From contig OZ026562.1 in assembly GCA_964020155.1 (NCBI GenBank), positions 3,011,001 through 3,075,000 of the forward strand: a stretch of 64,000 nt of DNA, written 5' to 3'. Made by a program: the position numbers and the translations under genes. This document shows, in pieces, positions 1 through 12,400 of this stretch. Positions within the stretch are counted from its first letter, which is position 1. Every line of letters starts with the position of its first letter. A model generated the notes under the pieces. It saw only the letters and a list, made by a program, of their open reading frames with translations, had not been told where the DNA came from and made no database searches. Origin of the DNA: Chondrilla cf. caribensis (Eukaryota; Porifera; Demospongiae; Chondrillida; Chondrillidae).

Positions 1-14
1 GTCATTGTATGTGG

Positions 15-1995
15 TTAAGTTTGGCCTTTATTCTCTTGACTTTCCCTTGAACCAAGTGACTTGAAATGCTGATAAAATATGTAAAAAAACATGACATATG
101 CAATAGTTTGTTTTATACAGTAATCAATGTGCATTGTACATAATACTGTATATGAATAAGGTGCTGTGATATTATTGTTAGGTTAATTCAATAGGCTGAT
201 TAGGCTTAATATTTATTGAAATAGGCAAAATTCAATGTACACAATACGTACAATACAGTGAATAGTCGTTATTCCGCCCCCGCTTAATCCGCCAAACCGT
301 TTTATCCGCCATATTATTTTGAAACAAATTCGCTTGTATGGCTATGCCATACAAGTAATCCACCATCTTGCAATTCCGCCATCCGCCATTCTTCTGTGTA
401 CCAATTTGCACTTTTGTATGGACTTCGGTTATAGACAATCTGCCAATTTTTAAGAAGTTGTCTTAGTGTAGAGCAAAATAGTAGCAAAGCGTTGTAAAAT
501 TGACTTGACAATGAAGCAGAAGAAGTAGATTTCCAAATCCAGAAAGAGGAATTCGACAACAACATAAAAATATACTCACAGACTGTTTCTTGAAGACACG
601 GAATGTACAAATTGTGCAACAAATGGTAGGAGACATCTCGAGGAAGACCAGTATAATCTGCTATATCATTAATCTGCCAAAATTTCACCTGAACCAATTG
701 CGGCAGATTAACGAATATTCACTGTATAAATTTTCCAAATCACATGTATAGTGTATGGATGGATACAATAAAATTATTTAATTCACATGTATGGATACAA
801 TAGAATTATTAGTATCCACTAACTGTTTTACACACATGTAAGAGGTACCTACAGTACAATGTTGCCTGCAATCACAGTTTAAGGAGATTAGGGGGATGGT
901 ACATGTTTAGGAAGCAACCACAGCAGACACTGCATTGATAAAGTACTCTTTTTGGCTGAATAAACAACAGACTACTCAATGCACTGTCTGTATTGGAGTC
1001 TTTCTGATACTTAGGCCACGCTATTCACATTCATATGTTGTAGGAGGAAATGAGACCCTAGTTGGGGTGGACGTATTTATACAATGAGTGAGGTGTCAAT
1101 TTCAGGCCTGGAGTATTGTACATGGGAATTGGACATTCACAATGGGGATCAGTTTATCATTACATCATTTCATGACAGTTATTACGTACACACTACATAC
1201 ATACAGAATATAATATATAATATTGCATACGTACGTATGTATGCATACAGTGAATTCTCATTTATCAAATACTTAAATTACTCCCGAAAAACATGGCAGA
1301 GTAACTAGATATTCATCAATTTTGATGCATATAATGATATTGGCATTGCAAAATTGTGGTAAATAAAGGTTTGGTGGATGAAGTGGTGACGGATTAATGA
1401 GAGTTCACTATTCACACACTGACAATAGGAGGAAGTGTGATTTAGAAGATACTACCTGCACGGAATGTACTGTACATGAGTTGATCTGTGTGCAGTATGT
1501 CCTCCTCACTTGAGAGTTCTTGAACTCCATGTACAGAGAGAATAAAACATGCAAGGATTGAATACGGTTCTTGTAGACTGGTATATCTAACAGGGCTGAG
1601 AATGATGGCACATACAGCATAATACATGTGAATGGAATACGTATGTACCTGTATGTGCACATGAAATAGTTGTATCCTGGTGTAGTGGATGACATAATTC
1701 ATTTTGTTTATATGTGCATACATGTAGTCCAATACAACATATTATATGCAATAGAAATGTGTTTGCTAATTTCCTGCCTTGTTCTCATGCAATTAATCCT
1801 AACAATGTAACCTGTCCGGTGACCTGTGCTACATGGCTTGTGCATGCACAGTTTACCCTTTGTTCACCACTCAACCAGGATACCATAGTTAGTAAGGAGA
1901 TCGAAGAAAAAGTGTACTTAAATCTGTGATGTGAACACACTTTTTGACGTTAATACGTACTTGCTTTTTGTTTCACTTGTTTCATTAACCTTTCA

Positions 1996-2056
<61 letters not shown>

Positions 2057-5000
2057 TAATTTATAGTTTTATATGTATGTACATGCTATGGAATATAATA
2101 GTTGTATCCTGTCTAGATGTGTGACAGCAAGATAAAGTGATAATTGATTACCGTTCACTTTGCCCCTGGTGATCAATTACCACTTTATTACTGCTGTAGC
2201 ACACTAGACAGACTACATTACATGTGGCATGTTGCATGGGTGGATCAAACTGCAAAGTGTGCAAATATCCCTGTGATTTGCATGCTTCCCTTTGATATTA
2301 CGTAATTGTAATTGTTATTAAATTTATCAATCCTAGCAACTCATTGTTCAGCTATAATAACAATGCTGTAGGACACTCCTATTCAATGATGAAACAATAT
2401 TATACCCATGTATAAGATTTTCACACCATGAATAACACACTTATTGATCATTACTTTTTTGATCACTGATATAAATAAGATGCCTGGAGATGGGTAGTGT
2501 ATTAGAATGCATAGCTGAAAGTGTCCAGAATTAGCTGCAATGGGTCGCACATGTACTGTTGTAGTTTCTGTGTGAAGTGTCCTCACAATCACATAAGGGA
2601 TTTTAAAATTAGATAACAAACCAGCAACAGTGGTGCAACCATCTTTCAGGAGTAGGGCAGGAACAAGACTATTGCATTAATTGCCCATTCTGATGTGAAT
2701 TTAATGAAAGTCATGTAACAAATTTCAATTGCAATGGACAGTGTGTTTAACTAATCAAAGAACTCTAACAAGTAGTGGCAATTGACGTTCCCAATAGGAT
2801 TTAGTGTACAATATTTATTATGCCAAGGTGACATAACATGACCAATGGTCTCACCACAGATAATGTCCACATATTCTGATAGAGTACAATCAAGGCTGGA
2901 ACTTGGCAAGTTAACAGTTGCCAGGAGCTGCTCGAACTGGTTGGGCCATTCCTGCATCAGTAATTCAACATCGGGCATACTCCTGCACAGGAACATAGGA
3001 GCAGAATATACAAGATGATGACGGTTGAAAAACAGCAAACAACACATGTACATAAGTACAGTTGGTGTAGTAAAAATTCCTCAAAACCATTACAGTATCT
3101 TACATACTGTGCTTACTGTATATGTACAATTTTCCACATTACGTAATTTTGTGAATGGTTACCAGAGACATCTCTCACATCTTCCTACTCATTGTACTTG
3201 TAGCATGTACATACGTATATACGTATAACATAAACAGGAAATGTTTGTTCATTTATATTTGCATATGAGCACAAATTTGAGGAAATCTCCAAAATATGTA
3301 ACACAAAAATAAATCATACACAGTTGTTCAATTTGATAAACAGTCTAATACCAAAGATCTACTTAACAATGCTACCAATTTCTATTGCTAAGTAATAATG
3401 TACATAATTGCTTAAATTTTGCACTGAAAATCATAAATTAAACAGTTTATTGGATCTATGCAGACAACAGCAGTCACTAAAAATGCAGTACATGATCACC
3501 CCTTTCCACAACCCTGACTAATGAGGATGACAGGTAAGTATTACAGATGTACATATGTAGGTATGTACGTACATACATACATACTTTGAATAATGAACAG
3601 TCTGAGGAGGCTTCTGGCGATGCAGTTCGGCAATACTCTCCACCCAATTGTCCAAAGCCTTTGAATTCTTCTCTGCATTCTCAATGCTTTTCACCATCTA
3701 CATATGAAAGTACGTATCAGGGAACATAGTGACTCATCCCCAATCTACGTATGTATGTATGCAAAGTGGTTATTCAACAGGCGACATGCTGTATGTACAT
3801 AGCTACAAAACAGACTCATTCATTTGAATTACGTACGTATGCACACACGTACGTATGCACATGTGTTTTTGAGCACAGAATTGTGTACATACCTAGTAGT
3901 GCTTGGTAATTAATCATGACATGAAACAAAGGCAATTATTGTATGAGCATGAAATCTGATATTGTAAATATCGTTGTCATCCAATTACGTAGGTTAGTAT
4001 TATCTCCATCTATTGCCTAAGTCGTGATATGTATATCTAGTGTGAGTCAATGAAACTTATACACAGAACTATTCATTTTCTTTGGCAATACCTCTTACCC
4101 TTAGATGGTGACGCCTTTTTATATTGTCTAGTACACACAGTGAATTCTCATTAATCCACTGCAATTCACTTTCAAAGGATATGCTTGATTCACAAGTTTG
4201 ATAAAGCGGTGGTGGATTAATGAGAATTCTCTGTACATAAGGATTTCAACTATGTACATTGTACAGTGCAGTACTCATCTTTTGCCATAGATGCAACCTT
4301 TCAGTGTTTCAAAATGGTCCAAATACCTGAAAGGTGACATCTCTATCTTGTTTTTCTCTATCATTCAATAATAGTGATAATAACAATATTGCAACAAATA
4401 ATTATGGTTTGGGTTATTTATATTGCCCAAACCTAGTGCCTAGATGTGACCTTTGTTACAACCCTTGTTTGAGTACCTATGTACGTATGTTACAACTCGC
4501 ATACGTAGGTACATGCGTATGTACATGTATTGCAAATATGTACATATGTAGCAGCAACTAATGCTACACTATTTAGCAAATGGACTTTGACATAAGTACT
4601 TTGTATGCACATACATTGCCACAACATACTCATATGTATACGTACATACCACAGGTTTAGCTGTAGTCTCCTTTGTAATTGCCCTCAAGTGCAAATCTAG
4701 TACAGTGGGATCTGACTGCTTAGCTGCTGGCTCATCCAAGGTAACAGAACCTAATTCATCATTAATACCATCAGGCCTTGTAACCTAGAAAATGCAGTAA
4801 ATATTTACATCTACACATACACACAGACCAAAAAGGTGCAACTTTTTGACTACAAGAACTGGATTTTGGGCTCACTTTCAAAAATGCATCAATGTCTCCT
4901 ATTGCTGGGATATATTCGGGAATGAAAGGTTTCAGCTTGTACTCTGGATCAATATTCTGTGGCTGAAAGCGTGTGATGTATTTAAAAAGGTCCTTAACTT

Positions 5001-5838
5001 CACTGCTGACAACAAGATGGTCGAATTCAGAAGGATCATATGCCCTATAAGTGTGAAGATGGCATTAAAGTCAATGTACATACATTCTTTGAAACTCGAT
5101 TCTTAATGTAGTAATAAAAGGCTGACACAGATGCCAAAATACTGAACAGCATAAAGTACTCATGTTATTGTGTAGATAAGACCCATGTCCAAGATACTGT
5201 AGAAACATTGTACACATTTGTTTAAGATAACACAAAATCAGCAGTGAAAGGTATACCCAGTTGGCCCTTGGATTCTCGTATCTTCTTCACTTTCACTCTG
5301 CTCTTCCCCTTCGCTCTCTTCTTCTAAATTTTGATGAAAGCCGCCTGGAGGATTGCTATAGTTGTAATCCTAATTACAGTGGATTAACAGACAGTAGGAT
5401 AATATCACGCGTACGTGAGAACATTCGAACAGTTAATGCTCAGCCATTGAAACACAGTACAGCACAGTACATGCCCTATAGGCAAAATTTGGACGTACAA
5501 ACCGGCAACAAGCGACAAGAGAAACGTCGAACAACTAACTGATGACCACTTTCAACAGAACCCAATACAACCCAAGTTACATCAATGATTTAACATGTAA
5601 GACATACTCTGATGAATTGACTCACTTCTTGTTCCCCAGCTGGAGCTCCTACGGGGACACGAGGGCTAGCCTGAGTACTGGCAATATCCTCTGTATCACT
5701 AACTTCCACCGATTCATCGTAAGGCTGGTTCTTTACTACATTACCACTCTATCGTACAGCAGATACAGAACATAACAATGACTAAAGCAGTGCTTAGCAA
5801 TGATTTACTTTCAGTCTTACTTCCGAGAAAGAGGCCAT
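15..5838 (-). CDS. IFT46: Intraflagellar transport protein 46 (IFT-B subunit), complete, 9 exons
   Basis: Exons, 5' to 3' of the gene: 5838-5821, 5730-5626, 5369-5257, 5044-4876, 4784-4650, 3697-3585, 2982-2855, 1595-1510, 68-15. They splice with matching phases to 921 nt (306 codons plus stop), close to the human protein. The N-terminus is a short acidic region (NQPYDESVEVSDTE, then a Glu/Ser-rich exon). The conserved core follows: GAYDPSEFDHL, KLKPFIPEYIPAIGDIDAF, RPDGINDELG, DEPAAKQSDPTVL, KNSKALDNWVESIAELH, MPDVELLMQEW and ALLDIPVYKNRIQSLHVLF. The last exon (HFKSLGSRESQENKGQT, stop) lies 1.4 kb away and was placed by similarity to the HFKAL segment of animal IFT46. IFT46 is a peripheral IFT-B protein of cilia, known for outer dynein arm transport. 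All exons are open and I see no lesions. The ATG is the only one in phase with the conserved acidic exon. Identity is secure; the first and last exons are slightly less so. Confidence 0.93.
256..724. mobile_element. MITE of the CAGTGAAT / GGATTAA family with TA duplication
   Basis: CAGTGAATAGTCGTTATTCCG at the left is matched by CGGCAGATTAACGAATATTCACTG at the right in inverted form, with TA on both sides (254-255, 725-726). It lies in IFT46 intron 8. The 469-bp interior has open frames on the minus strand but no known domain. Confidence 0.6.
1248..1409. mobile_element. MITE, CAGTGAATTCTCAT family
   Basis: CAGTGAATTCTCATTTATC at the left and GGATTAATGAGAGTTCACT at the right, with TA before the left end. 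Also in IFT46 intron 8. Confidence 0.65.
1998..2106. repeat. (CA)n tract with 52-bp tail
   Basis: CA repeats 1998-2054 are followed by 2055-2106, a 52-bp sequence found again without change at 55644-55695. Confidence 0.85.
2111..2209. repeat. Foldback element, about 42-bp imperfect arms
   Basis: GTCTAGATGTGTGACAGCA...ATTACC and GGTGATCAATT...GCACACTAGAC are inverted with scattered mismatches around a loop of about 15 bp, in IFT46 intron 7. Confidence 0.75.
4138..4233. mobile_element. MITE, CAGTGAATTCTCATTAATCC family, short and well preserved
   Basis: CAGTGAATTCTCATTAATCC at the left and GGATTAATGAGAATTCTCTG at the right differ at one position. The element is 96 bp, in IFT46 intron 5, and is the clearest member of the family. 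Confidence 0.8.
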
Positions 5839-5899
5839 TTTGAATATTTTATTTGTGGTTGCCTAGTAACATCACCAGTCAGTACCGACTTTTCATAGT
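5839..5899. promoter_or_regulatory. Compact bidirectional promoter between IFT46 and a small divergent gene
   Basis: Only 61 bp separates the two divergent start codons, so 5' UTRs and core promoter elements must overlap or lie within the opposing transcripts. I see no clear TATA box. The role is inferred from geometry only. Confidence 0.45.
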
Positions 5900-6333
5900 A
5901 TGGCCGGAGGAGGAGAGCAGGCACCCGCATACCCGTCGCTCAACTATGTAACTTTGTACGATACGCGAATGTCCGGCCACAATCGGCGAGCCATCGATCG
6001 TTTTGAGTCGATCTGGGATAGGTACTTATACAATAATATGGTAGAACCATAAAAGGATCCTAAAACTATAGCCTAACTGTGTAGCCTACTTTCCTTTCCT
6101 AATTTTATGATCTGATTGCACGAGGAACTAGGAATGAAATCACTAACGAGGGAACCAACTTTTTCCTTCAGCTATGTATGCATAAGACAGTGCGCGAAAT
6201 TGACCTTTTTCACATTGAGTTGCTAGGCTATGGCGCCGTGGCGGGTTGTGATGTCAATAATGAACCCATCGACATGAAACGTCCTGGAAATAGCGGTGTG
6301 TGGGATAACCGTCCCGTTCTACCCGCTGAATAG
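5900..6333 (+). CDS. Small two-exon protein of unknown family, about 100 aa
   Basis: Exon 1 (5900-6040) starts ATG GCC GGA and encodes a protein containing LYDTRMSGHNRRAIDRF and FESIWDRYLYNNM. It can end at ATG|GTAGAA in phase 0. Exon 2 (6172-6333) follows a strong polypyrimidine tract ending TTCAG and reads MHKTVREIDLFHIELLGYG, then PGNSGVWDNRPVLPAE and a stop. The total is 303 nt. A competing donor 19 bp earlier (GATAG|GTACTT) would shift frame and stop early, so the later donor is preferred. GC content is higher than in the flanks, which fits coding sequence. The protein has no signal peptide or TM segment and is mixed basic/acidic and Trp/Tyr-bearing. I do not recognise the family. Its head-to-head position with IFT46 hints at a ciliary role, which is inference only. 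Confidence 0.5.
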
Positions 6334-6439
6334 CACGGTTCACGGAGCAGCTGTTGTTATTAAAAGGACTGGTGCGGTCATTAGTCCCTAGTCGGATATA
6401 CCGTGAACGACTGAGAGCCGGTTGTCCGGGATTCTAACC

Positions 6440-9400
6440 ATGTTTACGCTGCTAATCATTTCTTTGTATGCAGTATCATTTGATAGCGTCCATTCCCTGA
6501 AAGGTGAGTTCGCCATACTGGTGTAATGCGCTCTGGATTCAAGTCTCTACTTACTCATGCCCTAATAGGGGATGGACCCTATTACGTTCGTTCGGAGCCG
6601 GTGGAATTTCGCGTTGAGCCAATGGATTTTATCACAGGAGACAATAATATTCCGTTGGTGCACACGTTCACTTGTAACATTAGTATCGAACCCATTGTAA
6701 GCAGCTTTAAGCCGTCCATCACATGGCGTTACAACGGATCGCGTATAAACAAGACAAACACGCCAGAAATGAACGAAACAGTGACGGTGACTGATGATGT
6801 CCAGGTTGTGTCCCAACTGACTACTGCCACGGTGTATCCGGGGACTTACCGATGCGTTGTTGATGATGGATACTTTGTTACTGTGTCCAGGGAAGCGCGG
6901 TTGGCATTCAAAGGAGGTAAGCAAGTCCAATTAGTGTATGGTTGTTGATGGTCTGCTAAATGAATTTTCCGCATATGATTAGAATGGTCGTACACTATAC
7001 AATGAATAAGCAAACCGAGTCAGGCCCAGTTAGTTTTGTCTGCCTGACCTAAGCCCATACTGTCATATACACCCCTTGAAATTGGGGTATTGGTGTAGGT
7101 TATCCAACAGGAACAGAAGGTTTTGTGATACATACACGTTCGGGGTCCACCTTCTGTTCCCATTGTATGACTGACTGTCTTGTACCATAATGCTGGACAT
7201 TTGTAGGTGCAACCTGAGGATGAATGTTACTAGTTTCACCTTCCACTTCTCATTTGACCCACTTTTTCTCAAATTTAACGAGTTATTTCAATTCTTAACC
7301 TTCTCAATTTAGTTTCAAGACTGTTAGTTTTATGAAAGGCCTAGTTTTGAGAGCCTAGCGTTTTGGTACATGATACAAATCCTGAAGTAAACTGTCAGTC
7401 TCTATCTAGTAGATATGTATATGACATAAACGTTGCTGTTCTGTAAATACCTTACCCGACCGTCTCTAGTAGCTGTCTGATCCGAACAGCCCTTTTCAAT
7501 GAAGTCTATTTCTAGCCATCCTTGAACAATGTGTTAGTATAATATTATAATGGAAATATTACGTCATTGACAGCTATATAGGAAGAACATGTGCTTCAAT
7601 ACATTTGAATTAGATGTATATTTTTGATTTTAAAGTTACTGTGAGCGCATGAACCTGTTACAGAGAATTCATACCCCTTTTGAATATTGACGAAGCGTAT
7701 CAGTGAATGATACACTCGGCCACATCAAAGAATAACGCCCCCGCATCATGCTACAGGCTGGGAACATTATATTTAGCCCAAAATAAATGCAACATGAACC
7801 TTTATCTTTACCTTCACTTTGCCTACTACTGCACAGAAGGTCTCATATATCTCTATTTGGCAATAATTTGCATTGATTCAGGTGGTGACTTATTGGGTAT
7901 CTATTTGTATAATGCTACCCCTCAGCAATAATCAGCCTACAATTTTCAAAATTGTAGTAATTTATCTCACTCGAGAGTCTCTGAGGCTTGTGATTGAGTA
8001 TCCTATATACCAAAGCAGAACTCAGTGATTATACTTCTCATTATTGCACAAAATCACTCTGTAGTAGTGATGGTCATATTTCCCCGAAATCATTGAGACT
8101 AACCTTTGGTAGACTTTGGTTGTGGTAGAATCCATTTCTCCTTTTGCAGAGAAAACTAGTGGCCAGGGGAGAAACTTTTAGAAACCTTATACCTTTGTTA
8201 CTACAGCTGAGAGTCCCAGCTTACAATTGTGTTAGCTTATTATCAAATGGATAGTAATCTACAATGCGCATTGTCAAGGGGCGGGGTCATGCCTGGGGGT
8301 GGTGCCCATGCCCCTCTTTATGCCAAGGAAGTCCTCCATGAGTTCCTTTCTTGTGTATGTGTGTGGACTGGTGAGTCTGGAGTGAGTGGGGATGTTTGAT
8401 GGGTAAGACTGTGGTTCCCTCTACTCCCAGTTGGAGAGTGACTGTCATAAATGTAGGTAAACTGGAGGTTGACCATAGTTAATGGTGTCACTCATAACCG
8501 GGCTGGCTCTTTTTGCTACGTAAACATCAAGTAACAACTCCTCTTTGATGGAGGTAATCCCTATATATGGTTTTGTGACATGCGACTGACGCCGAGTCCT
8601 ACTGAGTAGGCGCATATAGGTGCTACCACACTGTCATGATCTCAGCCTGGAAGCTTCATCTAGCAGTTGGGTGCAGATTTTTTTCTTTTTCATAGGATCT
8701 CTGCTCTTCTAGAAGAGCGTGAAAAGGGGGTGTTTGGGTCATTGTCCCAAGTGTGGCCTACCCCCGGCAGCACAGTGACCACTTTTGAGACTATTCCGCA
8801 GGCTCACAATCGCGGAGTTGGGTCTGTAACCACTAGTGCTTATGAGGAGCAAGGTCAAGGGTCGGAGGTCATGCCTGGGGACGGTGCCCATGCCCCTCTT
8901 TATGCCCAAGGAGGCTCTTCGAGAGCCCCTTCCTTGTGTGTGTGTGTGGATGGGTGAGTCTGGAGTGAGTGGGGAATTTTTGATAGGTAAGACATAATAT
9001 GGTTTCCCCTACTCCCAGGTGGACTGTCATTAATAATCTACAATGCGGTTGATTGTTATTGTTATTATAATTATGGAAATACACAGGTGTAGTGTAAACT
9101 AATGAAATCACTTGCCATAACTGTAATATATACCTAATAATATAGAACTTCTGAACATAATATGGGATTGTGCACATAGTATTATATTGGTGGTTCTGTG
9201 CAGTATACGTACATATATGCATTGTATACTGCAAAGGTACTACCGTGACTTGGTGCTATTATACATACGTACATTTCAGATCTCCTACAGTACATCAGAA
9301 CCCACAATTTTGTTACTATAATAATTATAACTAAAATTTATTATGATTGTAGTTACATAATAATACATATGTATTCAATATCTACAGAGCCAAACATAAC

Positions 9401-12400
9401 TGTTGTGACTGCTGACATCCAACTGGATATCACTTTCAAATACAATGACACTTCTCAAACGACAATTCCTTATATTTTAAATTGTTCCGATGGATTGAGC
9501 GATAACATGGAATCATCCAACAGTTCCAATTCAACTCTGACAACAAGGACTTGGTTTGTCAATGGGAACAAACATCATGTTCGTGACAGAGTGTTTACAA
9601 TCAGGATTGGCTCCGATGTTCTCGATGTTGTTGGCATTTACCAGTGTTTCGTGCGAAATTACACGCATGAAATCAGTGTAGCATATCGACTCATTGCTGA
9701 CAGTGAGTTACTGATAATACTACACAGTGCACAGAATAGATTACTGAACTATTACGTATTAATTAAGTACATCTTTCTTCATTCATGTAGAGCTGCCTAA
9801 TCCTAGTACTAATATGGTTTTTAATGTTCTAAAGACTTTCAGCCAATTTAATCTGACCTATGTTGACATATCTTGGGATATAGACAAAAATCCTCATATA
9901 CCAAGAGAAGAACAATCTGCTCTTTTGAGACAATCGTTAGAAATAATAGTTGACGATGATTTGCACTATAAAAAGTTGGAAGGTTATACAGTTTCTACAC
10001 AGGTAATGTTGCGAACACATCACCTCTACAAGATACGAGTTGTTTCTGGATTTCATTGCAGAAAATGTTCTGAAAGTTATTTCTATATCTTCCAATGGCC
10101 TGACCATGCCAAAGGTATGTAAGTGTTGAACGTTAACCGACTGTAACAGTACGTGCAAATATGCATATACACAGAATCATGCTCTTGCTCACAATATTTC
10201 ATTGCACAATGCATGTGAATAGAGTGAGAGATTCATTGCCATTGGCTACTATATTCGTAAGTACAGTAGAACCATTGTTTCAATGAGTTTCTGCTGTACA
10301 TTGCCATGGTGGCTTTTAATTATCATTATGTGACTAATTGTGTTTTATTGAATGAATGACCCAGCAAGCAATCTCTGACTAATGTAATATCATGGTATTA
10401 TTCACTTGATTCAATGAAGTGACTTTTACACATCTTTGCAGGAATGGTTCGTAAGGACGGTATGTTTAACTGTTCTAGATTTTGTTATGGTGATCGCTGT
10501 AAAACCTGTTATGGAGAAGATGTTGGTGATGGCAGTAAATATAGTGAAGGTAAGTTACTGCAAACTTCTGCTGTGACTACTTATTTACCTTACCATATCA
10601 AAATGATGGTGTCTTAATGACACGATATCTGATCGATTTTGGTCATGATAATCCTGCTGAACCACTGTACCTATGTACGTAAAGTTTCTCGACACATATG
10701 CGTAATTGTAACAGTCAATTCATGTGACTTAATTTCCATGCAACTAATGACTGTGAGTCAAATTCTACAGTCCCCATTGGAACATGGGCTAGTCTAGGCT
10801 CTCAGTATGCACAGATTCTGTTAAGGGATACACTGGGAGCCACTAGCTAGTTCATTATGTATATCTATATCTTCTATATCCCCTCTACTGCCTGCAGTTG
10901 AACTTGTTAAGAATGGTGATCTCAATATTGTTCCACCAGAGTGTGAATACAATGGTGACAAGTTAGACTGTGATTTCACATGGGCTGCAAATTCCAGTTA
11001 TAAAAGCAATTTAAAAGTGATTTGCCCCAGACAGGAGGAAATAGAGGTATACATTGTAAGCCATTAAAATATTGGTTTTGCTAATTGAAATAAAATTTAT
11101 GAGACATCTAAGGGATCATGTGTATGTACGTACATATATTTTTCAGGTGGAAAATAAAGTACGATATAATATTTACAATCCCATACGAATATCAGACAAG
11201 CGTATACAATGTGGTAGCTCTTGTAATCTTACTATTGAACCTAAAGAAAAACAGTCTGCACAAAGCATTGTCAAGGGATTCAACTTCATAAAACCAAGTA
11301 AGTTTGAACCAGAAGCACCAGCTTAAGTACATTTCTGATGTGATAAACAAATAAATGCACTGTGACATGTTCCCTGTATTTAATATTTGGTGATATACGT
11401 ATGAATCCAATTACATACATTCTCAACCTCATTAGTTGTTCATTTTGACAGTAAAATACGTATAATAGAAAATACAGTTATGAACACATTCTGCTGTAGT
11501 AGTGTAATCATAACTATGACAGGTATAGCTTATACAGTGGGTGCCAAATGTTATGGGCCGGGATAATTATTTTGGTCAGAAAATGGAGGAAACTAACTGA
11601 TCGACTGCAACCATCCTAAAACCTATTTTTCATCATTCTACAGAATGTAGCTTGATCAATGGTCAGCCCTCATGTATAAAAGTGAATATATCACCAAATT
11701 ATTGTGTAAATTACAAGTGTGCCAAAAATACATACGTACCTCACATGGTGACCATATTGAGTATCCTCTATTTTGGCTGCATATGTAGTACGTACGTATG
11801 TATGTTTAACCACATGACATATACTGTAATCCTTGTGTGTGTATGTTACTCAGAGCCACCAGTTGTCCGGGAAGCATATTGGAAGCCTGTAAATGGATAC
11901 TTTGAACTATCATTAGACCTAAATGTAAGCAAAGCAATTGCTTAATCACGTCATGGTGTACTTATGCACATACTACGTATGTGTGTCTGGTCATAAATGA
12001 CCTTGTAAGACGTTCACCATGTGTATATTGTTATGTACTGCATATGTAGACACTAGCTGGTAAAAGATACCTAAATTATTTTTGAGAGCACACACTGCTG
12101 AATTCACAATATTTAAAATACTACAATAGATTACAGATTACCAAGCAACCTGCGGCAGTATTCAGAATTGTACATTATATGGAAATGGAGAGATTTTGAC
12201 TTCAACTTTGAACTGCTCAGCACTGAATCTGGCAGAGAATTTGTCCCACTTTGTATGGATATCTGACTACGATTGGTTGCACTTAAAAGCTGTAAACATT
12301 TCGGTCAGTTATACGAGTGACGGTGGGGAATCACAGAGGAGTAACACAATAGAAGTGCGTCCTCTGATACGTGAGTTTAATATGCACTTTTTGTGAACTT

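Noticed and set aside
314..697. Minus-strand open frame of 127 codons near the left edge
   Set aside because: It lies inside a MITE in IFT46 intron 8 and shows no recognised domain. The IFT46 coding path passes from 1510 to 68.
6562..6930. Minus-strand frame opposite the first Ig exon
   Set aside because: It is a shadow of the receptor A exon on the plus strand, which carries the clear Ig pattern and splice sites.
8667..8957. Plus-strand frame of 96 codons in the receptor A intron
   Set aside because: Runs through a direct repeat and has no domain, splice support or paralogue.
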